19,437 bases of DNA from Rhodospirillaceae bacterium CCH5-H10 (lineage in GTDB: Bacteria; Pseudomonadota; Alphaproteobacteria; Reyranellales; Reyranellaceae): the NCBI GenBank assembly GCA_001557035.1, contig LSKJ01000012.1, forward strand, positions 1 through 19,437, given 5' to 3'. Numbering within the stretch: the first letter of the stretch is position 1; each line of letters begins with the position of its first letter. This document shows positions 13,711-19,437 of this stretch, piece after piece. The translations under genes and the position numbers were made by a program. Below the pieces are notes generated by a model. It was not told the DNA's origin. It was given only the letters and a program-made list of their open reading frames with translations, and searched no databases.

Positions 13711-14760
13711 TCAACTGCGGAGATCGGCGCCCACGGCATCGGAAACCGACGCAAACCCGTCGCGGGCCAGCAGGGCCGCCAGTTCATCCTTGATGCGCCG
13801 AATCAGTGGCGGGCCTTCGTAGACCATGGCCGAATAGAGCTGCACCAGGGTCGCGCCGGCGCGGATCTTGGCGTAGGCGTCGGCGCCCGAGCTGACGCCG
13901 CCGCAACCGATCAGGGGGAACTGGCGCTCGGCCCGATGTGCCGTCTTGCGCAGCACCTCGGTCGACAGGGCCGTGAGCGGGGCGCCCGACAGGCCGCCGG
14001 TCTCGCTGCGCCGTTCCGAGCGCAGCGATGCCGGTCGCGACAGGGTCGTGTTCCCGATGATGATACCGTCGAGCTTGAGGTCGCGGCAGACGAAGACGAT
14101 GTCGTCGAGATCGTCGTCGGTTGCATCGGGGGCGATCTTCACGACCAGCGGCACAGGCCTGGCCGCGATCGCGTCCTGCACGCGCTTCAGCAGGCCGGCG
14201 AGTTCCGTCCGGCCCTGCAGATTGCGCAGGCCCGGCGTGTTGGGCGAGGAGACGTTGCAGACGAGGTAATCGGCGTAGGGCGCGAGTGCCACGCAGCCGG
14301 TCACGTAGTCGGCGGCACGGTCGGTGCTGTCCTTGTTCGCGCCGATGTTGACGCCGACGAAGCCGCGCCGGGGGCGGGCGGCGAGCCGGGCGCGGGCAGC
14401 CTCCAGCCCGTGCCCGGGGAAACCCATGCGGTTGATCACGCCGCGATCCTCGGGCAGCCGGAAGAGCCGCGGGCGTGGATTGCCTTCCTGCGGCCGCGGC
14501 GTGACGCTGCCGATTTCCACGAGCCCGAAGCCCTGTGCGAGCATGGCGTTGGCCACCTCGGCGTTCTTGTCGAAGCCGGCGGCGAGGCCGATCGGATTGG
14601 GCAGCGAGCGGCCCCAGATCTTCGTGGCCAGCGACGGCGGGTCGGCCCGCCGGTCGCCCGGCAGCAGCCCGCTCTTCAACGCACGGATGGCGAGGCCATG
14701 CGCCGCCTCGGCATCGAGACGGGAGAGGGCGAGGTCGAGAAGGGAATACCAGACGGCCAT
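13711..14760 (-). CDS. pyrD: Dihydroorotate dehydrogenase (quinone), class 2
   Basis: The 349-residue flavoenzyme oxidises dihydroorotate to orotate in pyrimidine synthesis and passes electrons to membrane quinones. Class 2 identity is shown by the N-terminal helical extension (about 1-40) that docks on the membrane, by LPNPIGLAAGFDKNAE (53-68), and by the catalytic serine in NVSSPNTPGLRNLQG (Ser172, matching Ser175 of the E. coli enzyme). Phosphate and FMN contacts fit GFVGVNIGANKDS, VVKIAPD, IIIGNTTLSRP, IGCGGVSSGADAYAKIRAGATLVQLYSAMVYEGP. The length is normal. The start codon lies inside a 7-bp hairpin (14751-14768) and no clear Shine-Dalgarno sequence precedes it. The upstream neighbour on the same strand is an exported hypothetical protein, ending 54 bases before. 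Confidence 0.97.
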   Translation of the reverse strand: MAVWYSLLDLALSRLDAEAAHGLAIRALKSGLLPGDRRADPPSLATKIWGRSLPNPIGLAAGFDKNAEVANAMLAQGFGLVEIGSVTPRPQEGNPRPRLFRLPEDRGVINRMGFPGHGLEAARARLAARPRRGFVGVNIGANKDSTDRAADYVTGCVALAPYADYLVCNVSSPNTPGLRNLQGRTELAGLLKRVQDAIAARPVPLVVKIAPDATDDDLDDIVFVCRDLKLDGIIIGNTTLSRPASLRSERRSETGGLSGAPLTALSTEVLRKTAHRAERQFPLIGCGGVSSGADAYAKIRAGATLVQLYSAMVYEGPPLIRRIKDELAALLARDGFASVSDAVGADLRS

Positions 14761-14768
14761 TGCCGTCT
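14751..14768 (-). promoter_or_regulatory. Hairpin enclosing the pyrD start codon
   Basis: On the coding strand the sequence AGACGGCAATGGCCGTCT forms a perfect 7-bp stem (14762-14768 with 14751-14757) with a 4-base loop AATG that contains the start ATG. The stem is G+C-rich, and no ribosome-binding sequence is obvious upstream. Such a structure could limit or time translation initiation. It could also follow by chance from the codons after ATG (GCC GTC T), which encode the Ala-Val of the normal N terminus. Confidence 0.45.
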
Positions 14769-14814
14769 GGTTAGCAGAGGTTCCCTGTGGAGCGCTTGAG
14801 TGAGCGCGTGGCCG

Positions 14815-15384
14815 CTAGAAGCGGCCCGAACCGCCGCCCTGGTTGGGGCGCAGGGCCGGCGAGTCGGAGAAGATGACCATGAACAGCTCACGGAAGAGCT
14901 GGGCGATCCGCGGATCGTCCGGGCCGGAGGCCGGGGTCCAGGCGGTGGTCTCGGACATGGTCATGTCGTTGCGACAATAGATGGCATAGACGTTGAACAG
15001 GCCGGGCTTGCTGGGCTTGAAACGGGCCTCGCCCCTGCAGACCGAATCGCTGTTGAGATCGTTCGCCGGGTCGAACACCAGCATGAGGCGGTAGTCGGGA
15101 CGCGGCTTCTCGGCCGGAGTCTCGTAGGTGAAGGTGAGCCGGGGCATCGGCTTGGCGGCCTGCATCATCGGCAGCAGGTCGCGGGCCACGATCGCCGGGT
15201 CGGTCCCGGGGAAGGGATTGCCGACGAGGACGACCTGGAAGTTCTTGCCGTCGGTGGCGGCAAAGAATTCGCGGTAGTCGTATTGGACCGCATAGAAGGT
15301 GCCGCCGATCGTGGCGGCGTAGGCGGCGGCGGGAAGGGCGGCGATCGCCAGCAGCGCGGCGGCGATCCTGGACCTGAGACGCAT
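14815..15384 (-). CDS. Exported hypothetical protein
   Basis: I do not recognise a family. The ATG at 15384 is preferred because GGAGGAG (15392-15398) lies 7 bases upstream; a TTG six bases further out would sit almost on that site. The 189-residue product has a clear Sec signal peptide, MRLRSR followed by a hydrophobic Ala/Leu-rich core and a cut after AYA (about residue 23). The mature part is small and soluble, with YRLMLVFDPANDLNSDSVCRGEA and NVYAIYCRNDMTMSETTAW. It contains two cysteines (116 and 137) that could form a disulfide in the periplasm. The C terminus is Gly/Ser/Pro-rich (LRPNQGGGSGRF). It lies between parE and pyrD on the same strand, with 102 bases to parE, and shows no functional link to either. 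Confidence 0.8.
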   Translation of the reverse strand: MRLRSRIAAALLAIAALPAAAYAATIGGTFYAVQYDYREFFAATDGKNFQVVLVGNPFPGTDPAIVARDLLPMMQAAKPMPRLTFTYETPAEKPRPDYRLMLVFDPANDLNSDSVCRGEARFKPSKPGLFNVYAIYCRNDMTMSETTAWTPASGPDDPRIAQLFRELFMVIFSDSPALRPNQGGGSGRF

Positions 15385-15421
15385 GGGCAAACTCCTCCGC
15401 GGATTATCCGTCTATCATAAG

Positions 15422-15441
15422 CCCGGGAAGCGATTTCCGGG
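15422..15441. other. Stem-loop between parE and the exported protein gene
   Basis: CCCGGGAA (15422-15429) and TTTCCGGG (15434-15441) form an 8-bp stem with one G-T type pair around the 4-base loop GCGA. It lies 46 bases beyond the parE stop on the minus strand and 38 bases before the start of the next gene. It may help end parE transcription, but no T-run follows on the minus strand, so it is not a standard intrinsic terminator. The rest of the gap holds no other recognisable element apart from the GGAGGAG ribosome site. Confidence 0.35.
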
Positions 15442-15486
15442 ATGTCACATTTCTGCGCGCGGCGCGTAACCCTGCCGTAAGCCGGC

Positions 15487-17499
15487 TCACACGTCGAGAT
15501 CGCGAGCCAGTCGCGCGTTCTCCTGGATGAAGGCGTAGCGTTTCTCGGGCTTTCGGCCCATCAGGTCCTCGACCAGGACACGCGTTCTCATTTCTTCGAG
15601 GCGGTCGTCCGGGCCGTTGCCGGCGGCGGTCGGCACATCGACCTTGAGCAGCACGCGCTTGCTCGGGTCCATCGTGGTCTCGCGCAGATGCACCGACTGC
15701 ATCTCGCCCAGCCCCTTGAAGCGGGTGATGTCGGCCTTGCCGTTGAACACGGTGCGGACCAGCTCGTCCTTCTGCGCGTCGTCCTGCGCATACTCCGTGC
15801 GGCCACCCTTGCTCAGGCGGAACAGCGGCGGCTGGGCGAGGAACAGGTGGCCGTTCTCGATCAGCTTCGGCATCTCGCGATAGAAGAACGTCATGAGCAG
15901 CGAGGCGATGTGGGCGCCATCGACGTCGGCGTCGGTCATGATGATGACCCGCTCGTAGCGCAGGCGGTCGTCGTTGTAGTTGGCGCCCGCGCCGCAACCC
16001 AGTGCCAGAATGAGATCCTGGATCTCCTGGTTCTCGCGCATCTTGTCGGAGGTGGCGCTGGCCACGTTCAGAATCTTGCCGCGCAACGGCAGGATCGCCT
16101 GGGTCTCGCGGTTGCGTGCGGCCTTGGCCGAGCCGCCGGCCGAATCGCCCTCGACCAGGAAGATTTCGGTACCGACGGAAGAGGAGCTCGAGCAGTCGGC
16201 CAGCTTGCCCGGCAGGCGCAGCTTGCGCGTCGCGGTCTTGCGCTGTTGCTCGCGATCCTGGCGGCGGCGCAGGCGCTCGTCGGCCTTGGAGATCACGTGC
16301 TCCAGCAGAACGTTCCCGGCTTCCTTGTCGCCGATCAGCCAGTGCTCGAAATTGTCGCCGACGATCGTCTCGACGATCTTGGTCGCCTCGACGCTGACCA
16401 GTTTTTCCTTGGTCTGGCCCTGGAACTGCGGCTGCTCGATGAACACCGAGACGAGGGCAAGGGAGCCGTCGATCACGTCGTCGGCGGTGATGATCGAGCC
16501 CTTGCGGTTGCCGGTCAGCTCGGCATAGCGCTTGAGACCGCGCACCAAGGCGCTGCGGAAGCCCGATTCGTGCGTCCCGCCTTCGGACGTCGGCACGGTG
16601 TTGCAGTAGGAGCGGACGAATCCTTCCTCGTCGTTCGGCCACCACACGGCCCATTCGACCTTGCCGTTGCCTTCGCCCTTGGCCTCGCCGGCGAAAGGCT
16701 GCGGAACGACGGTGCCGCGCTGGCCGATCTCGGAGGTGACATAGTCCTTGAGGCCGCCGGGGAAATGGAACGTCTCCTCCTCGGGGATCTCGCCGCTCTT
16801 GGGGAGCAGGGACTTGTCGCACTTCCAGCGGATCTCGACGCCACGGAACAGGTAGGCCTTGGAGCGCACCATCCGGTAGAGGCGCTCGGGGACAAACTGC
16901 TGCTTGCCGAAGATCTCCGGATCGGGATGGAAGGTGACCGTGGTGCCGCGCCGGTTGGAGGCGGCGCCCATCGGCTTCAGTTTCGAAACCGGGAGGCCGC
17001 GCGAGAAGTTCTGTGCCCACGCCTGACGGTCGCGGGCCACCTCGACCAGCAGGTCGTCGGACAGCGCGTTGACGACCGAGATGCCGACGCCGTGCAGTCC
17101 GCCCGACGTGGCGTAGACCTTGCCGTTGAACTTGCCGCCGGAATGCAGCGTGGTGAGGATGACTTCGAGGGCCGACTTGTTCTTGAACTTGGGGTGCGGA
17201 TCGACCGGGATGCCGCGGCCGTTGTCGCGCACCAGGATCTTGTTGCCCGGCAGCATCTCCAGCCAGATCGTGTCGGCGTGGCCGGCAACGGCCTCGTCCA
17301 TCGAATTGTCCAGCACCTCGGCCACGAGATGATGCATGGCCCGTTCATCGGTGCCGCCGATATACATGCCGGGGCGCTTGCGGACGGGCTCAAGCCCTTC
17401 CAGCACCTCGATATCCTGCGCCGTGTAGGAATTTTCCTTCGGACCGGCGGCACGCTTGCCGCCGCCAGACCGATCGAACAGATCGCCGTTTCGTGCCAT
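15487..17499 (-). CDS. parE: DNA topoisomerase IV subunit B
   Basis: The 670-residue ATPase subunit pairs with ParC to decatenate daughter chromosomes. The GHKL ATPase domain shows the catalytic Glu61 and Asn65 in EVLDNSMDEA, DNGRGIP (92-98) and GGLHGVG (133-139). The transducer and TOPRIM regions follow, with EGDSAGG at 450-456 and the metal-binding TDADVDG (Asp523, Asp525, Asp527). GyrB of proteobacteria is usually about 800 residues because of an insert in the TOPRIM region. The absence of that insert, the IEVLEGLEPVRKRPGMYIG start and the AILPLRGKILNVASA segment point to ParE. The start MARNGDLFDRSGGGKR at 17499 is chosen; an in-frame extension of 105 codons runs antisense through the neighbouring thioesterase gene. 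Its partner parC is not in the window. Confidence 0.93.
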   Translation of the reverse strand: MARNGDLFDRSGGGKRAAGPKENSYTAQDIEVLEGLEPVRKRPGMYIGGTDERAMHHLVAEVLDNSMDEAVAGHADTIWLEMLPGNKILVRDNGRGIPVDPHPKFKNKSALEVILTTLHSGGKFNGKVYATSGGLHGVGISVVNALSDDLLVEVARDRQAWAQNFSRGLPVSKLKPMGAASNRRGTTVTFHPDPEIFGKQQFVPERLYRMVRSKAYLFRGVEIRWKCDKSLLPKSGEIPEEETFHFPGGLKDYVTSEIGQRGTVVPQPFAGEAKGEGNGKVEWAVWWPNDEEGFVRSYCNTVPTSEGGTHESGFRSALVRGLKRYAELTGNRKGSIITADDVIDGSLALVSVFIEQPQFQGQTKEKLVSVEATKIVETIVGDNFEHWLIGDKEAGNVLLEHVISKADERLRRRQDREQQRKTATRKLRLPGKLADCSSSSSVGTEIFLVEGDSAGGSAKAARNRETQAILPLRGKILNVASATSDKMRENQEIQDLILALGCGAGANYNDDRLRYERVIIMTDADVDGAHIASLLMTFFYREMPKLIENGHLFLAQPPLFRLSKGGRTEYAQDDAQKDELVRTVFNGKADITRFKGLGEMQSVHLRETTMDPSKRVLLKVDVPTAAGNGPDDRLEEMRTRVLVEDLMGRKPEKRYAFIQENARLARDLDV

Positions 17500-17608
17500 G
17501 CCTGCTTCTTGTCTTTCCGCGGCCGCGCGAGGGGATCGCTTGGTGACCGGTTGGGCATGGGTATGGTAGCAAAACCGCGCGAAATCAACCACATCCGGTG
17601 AGGAATCG
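17500..17608. promoter_or_regulatory. Divergent promoter region between parE and the thioesterase operon
   Basis: This 109-bp gap must carry start signals for both directions. On the plus strand TTGGTG (17540-17545) and TATGGT (17562-17567) are 16 bases apart and could form a modest sigma-70-type promoter for the thioesterase operon. On the minus strand TTGATT (17583-17588) and CATACC (17560-17565), 17 bases apart, are a weak candidate for parE. The two would overlap, so the genes may compete for polymerase. GAGG lies 5 bases before the thioesterase ATG. Confidence 0.35.
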
Positions 17609-17995
17609 ATGTCCGAAAGTCGCCGCGATCCGATCGTAAGGACCGTTCCCCAGCCTGCCGACATGAACGGAAATGGCGACATTTTCGGCGGCTGGGTGCT
17701 GAGCCAGATGGATATCGCGGGCGGCTCGCTTGCGGCCCGGGTGGCGAAGGGGCGGGTGGCGACGGTCGCCATCACGGCCATGACCTTCGTCCAGCCGATC
17801 AAGGTGGGGGACATGGTGTCGATCTATGGGGAAGTCGTGAAGGTCGGCCGCACGTCGATCACCATCGGTCTCGAGACCGTGGTGCAGCGCCGCCACGAGG
17901 AAACCGACCTCCGGGTGACCCATGGCACCTTCGTGTTCGTGGCGATCGACGACGAGGGCAAGCCGCGGGCCGTTCCGCAGCAGGACGGCGCGTGA
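17609..17995 (+). CDS. YciA-type acyl-CoA thioesterase (hotdog fold)
   Basis: The 128-residue product matches the YciA/acyl-CoA hydrolase pattern. Early residues read VPQPADMNGNGDIFGGWVLSQMDIAGGSLAARVAKGRVATVAI, where the Asn-Gly-Asp-Ile-Phe-Gly-Gly stretch leads into the hotdog helix and carries the expected catalytic aspartate. MTFVQPIKVGDMVSIYGEV follows as the next conserved strand pair. Such enzymes hydrolyse a range of acyl-CoAs to free acids and CoA in the cytoplasm and help balance CoA or membrane lipid pools. The length is normal. The ATG has GAGG at a 5-base spacing. Its TGA overlaps the GTG of the DUF1007 gene, so it leads a three-gene coupled unit. Why a thioesterase should be linked to metal-transport genes is unclear. 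Confidence 0.93.
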   Translation: MSESRRDPIVRTVPQPADMNGNGDIFGGWVLSQMDIAGGSLAARVAKGRVATVAITAMTFVQPIKVGDMVSIYGEVVKVGRTSITIGLETVVQRRHEETDLRVTHGTFVFVAIDDEGKPRAVPQQDGA

Positions 17996-18666
17996 AGCGG
18001 CTCCTTGCGTCTGTCGTCGCCGCGATGGCGCTGCTGGCGCCGGCGGTGGCGTACGCCCATCCGCACATCGTCGTGCAGCAGGTGGTCCGCATGATCGCCA
18101 AGGACGGCAAGTACACGCACGTCGAGATCGAATGGCGCTTCGATCCGTTCTCCAGCGAGGTCGAGATACCCCTGATCGACGAGGACAAGAACGGCAAGTT
18201 CTCCGCCCGCGAGACCAAGCTGCTGTCCGACGAGATGATGCCGGAACTGGGCAAGTACGGCTACCTGAGCTGGATCAATACCGGCGCCAAGGACTTCCGG
18301 CCGCCCAGGCCGCCGCAATTCTCCGCCCGCATCGACGACCCCGCGAAGTTCATTCCGCCGGAATGGGATCGCAATGCCGGCGACAATGCGGGCATGCCGA
18401 TGCCGCCGAACAAGCGCGCCGACGGCGCACAGGCCCCGCGCAAGCAGGGACCGCGCAATCTCGTCTACGTCATGCGCTTCGCGTTACCCGAACCCTCGAA
18501 GTTCGTCTCGATCGCGACCTTCGATCCCGAGGACTTCATCCGCATCGAGGTCGACAAGGCCTCGGTTCCGGCCAACTGCACGCTCGGCAAGCACCCGACC
18601 CACAAGGCCGAGTTCGTGCGCGGCTATCCGATCTTTGCCGACGTGGTGACATGCCAGCTTCCATGA
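17992..18666 (+). CDS. DUF1007 family exported protein with EF-hand-like loop
   Basis: The 224-residue product starts at GTG 17992, giving MKRLLASVVAAMALLAPAVAYA, a clear signal peptide with cleavage after about residue 22. The mature N terminus HPHIVVQQVV is the DUF1007 hallmark, and its two histidines could bind metal. DEDKNGKFSARE (63-74) fits a canonical 12-residue EF-hand loop, with Asp, Asp and Asn at positions 1, 3 and 5, Gly at 6 and Glu at 12. A Pro-rich insert (about 100-145) divides the domain. DUF1007 genes often accompany NicO/RcnA-type nickel/cobalt permeases, as here. A periplasmic accessory role in metal handling is inferred from this context. Its stop overlaps the permease ATG (ATGA, 18663-18666). 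Confidence 0.88.
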   Translation: MKRLLASVVAAMALLAPAVAYAHPHIVVQQVVRMIAKDGKYTHVEIEWRFDPFSSEVEIPLIDEDKNGKFSARETKLLSDEMMPELGKYGYLSWINTGAKDFRPPRPPQFSARIDDPAKFIPPEWDRNAGDNAGMPMPPNKRADGAQAPRKQGPRNLVYVMRFALPEPSKFVSIATFDPEDFIRIEVDKASVPANCTLGKHPTHKAEFVRGYPIFADVVTCQLP

Positions 18667-19437
18667 GAACCTCCGCACTGCGTTCGCCCCTGCTGTGGGT
18701 GGGCGTTCTCCTGCTGGTCGCGCTGGGCGGCGCGCTGGTGTTCAGCGATAGCGTCGCCGAGCTGGCGCGCTATTCGGCCGACTATCAACGCCGCATCAAC
18801 CAGGTCCTCTCGACCTCGCTTCGGGACGTCCAGTCGGGCACCGGATCGCTGGCGCTGTGGACACTGGTGACCGTCTGTTTCGGCTACGGCGTGGTGCACA
18901 CGCTGGGGCCGGGCCACGGCAAGGCCGTGGTGGTGGCCTACTTCCTCGACAGCACGCGTCCGCGCGCCTGGATCGAGGGCATCTTCGCGGGCGGCTGGAT
19001 CGCCTTCACCCACACGCTGGCGGCGCTCCTGCTGGCGGGCGCGCTCAAGCTCTCCTCCACGGTCGGCCTGTTCGGCGCGATGCGCGAGGTCCGCAACGTC
19101 GAGATCGTGTCGTACACGCTTATCCTGCTGGTGGGCCTGTGGCGGCTGTGGGCCGGAATCACGGGGCGCGTGCACGAGCACTGGCACGGGGATCACGACC
19201 ATGGGCACGACCACGCACACGACCATGGGCATGGGCATGGGCATGGGCACGATCATGGACACCACCATCACCACGACCATGAGCCGCCGCAGCGCACGAT
19301 CGCGGGTTGGCTGCTGCTGACCGCGGCGGGCATCGCGCCCTGCGCCGGCGCCCTGGTCATCATCCTGCTGTCGATCGCGCTCGACGTGCTGTGGGCCGGC
19401 GTCGTCGGCGTCATCGCCATTGCCATCGGCATGGCGG
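18663..19437 (+). CDS. NicO/RcnA-type nickel/cobalt transporter, 3' end beyond the window
   Basis: The open frame starts at ATG 18663, overlapping the DUF1007 stop, and is still open at the window end (258 codons seen). After an N-terminal membrane helix, the conserved metal motif of the family appears as GVVHTLGPGHGKAVVVAY, followed by GGWIAFTHTLAALLL, the second His-containing helix. A cytoplasmic-type loop encoded by 19173-19280 has 36 residues, of which 20 are His, mixed with Asp and Gly. The next helix has GIAPCAGALVIILLS, with the conserved Pro-Cys. His-rich loops of this kind are known in RcnA, the E. coli nickel/cobalt efflux protein. Efflux is more likely than uptake, but direction and metal cannot be settled. 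No RcnR-type regulator is visible. Confidence 0.9.
   Translation, partial: MRTSALRSPLLWVGVLLLVALGGALVFSDSVAELARYSADYQRRINQVLSTSLRDVQSGTGSLALWTLVTVCFGYGVVHTLGPGHGKAVVVAYFLDSTRPRAWIEGIFAGGWIAFTHTLAALLLAGALKLSSTVGLFGAMREVRNVEIVSYTLILLVGLWRLWAGITGRVHEHWHGDHDHGHDHAHDHGHGHGHGHDHGHHHHHDHEPPQRTIAGWLLLTAAGIAPCAGALVIILLSIALDVLWAGVVGVIAIAIGMA
19224..19247 (+). repeat. Four tandem CATGGG hexamers in the His-rich loop
   Basis: Four exact copies of CATGGG run in frame and encode His-Gly repeats inside the NicO His-rich loop. The flanks are diverged copies (CACGAC, CATGGA, CACCAC). Simple in-frame repeats like this can gain or lose units by slippage, which would change the number of His-Gly pairs without a frameshift. 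Confidence 0.8.

Noticed and set aside
15480..15487. 8-bp palindrome AGCCGGCT at the parE stop
   Set aside because: It is short and made of common G+C-rich words; expected by chance in this composition.
15688..17601. 637-codon open frame antisense to parE, and a 538-codon frame on the same strand as parE (15404-17020)
   Set aside because: Both are shadows of parE, whose ATPase and TOPRIM motifs are intact in one continuous frame.

Overview
The window looks like chromosomal DNA of a GC-rich alphaproteobacterium. The best marker is the order TolC-like C-terminus, PopZ/DUF2497, valS, an arrangement I know from Caulobacter and relatives. The dense G+C-rich coding, long antisense shadow frames, many 4-base stop/start overlaps and housekeeping genes of alphaproteobacterial type (class 2 pyrD, 670-residue parE) agree. 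A Rhizobiales or Rhodospirillales member such as a Reyranella relative would fit, but the species cannot be fixed from the sequence alone. I see no rRNA, tRNA, CRISPR array, phage gene or insertion sequence.

Layout. (1) Positions 1-3381, plus strand: the tail of a probable outer-membrane channel gene, popZ, a strong intrinsic terminator, and valS. (2) 3489-3992, plus: a small cysteine-dioxygenase-like cupin. An 86-bp imperfect palindrome (4002-4087) follows, lying between convergent genes. (3) 4114-6379, minus: a two-gene unit of a PhyH-type Fe(II)/2-oxoglutarate oxygenase followed by an aldehyde dehydrogenase of the coniferyl-aldehyde type. (4) 6512-9493, plus: three overlapping genes reading away from region 3. 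They encode a 128-residue membrane protein, a 423-residue multi-pass protein with an ICMT/PEMT-like methyltransferase segment, and a soluble cytochrome P450. (5) 9516-13567, minus: a four-gene unit in the order DMT/EamA transporter, class III CoA-transferase, divergent thiolase-like protein, DCC/DUF393 thiol-redox protein. (6) 13711-17499, minus: pyrD, an exported hypothetical protein and parE. A second, partial copy of the palindromic repeat lies just downstream of pyrD (13651-13683). (7) 17609 to the window end, plus: a YciA-type acyl-CoA thioesterase, a DUF1007 periplasmic protein and a NicO/RcnA-type nickel/cobalt transporter cut by the window edge, each start overlapping the previous stop.

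How they may work together. The middle of the window (about 4.1-13.6 kb) is accessory metabolism with many enzymes that oxidise or activate lipid-like acids and aldehydes: PhyH oxygenase, aldehyde dehydrogenase, P450, CoA-transferase and thiolase-like protein. An integral-membrane methyltransferase-like protein sits among them. The most unusual part is the membrane/P450 trio. Its large membrane protein seems to have lost both the acidic residues of its methyltransferase motif and the cysteines expected in its C-terminal DCC-like domain, while a separate DCC protein with an intact CxxC is encoded convergently beside it. Other points of interest are a terminator placed immediately in front of valS, a pyrD start codon inside a hairpin loop, and a thiolase-like protein without canonical catalytic residues.
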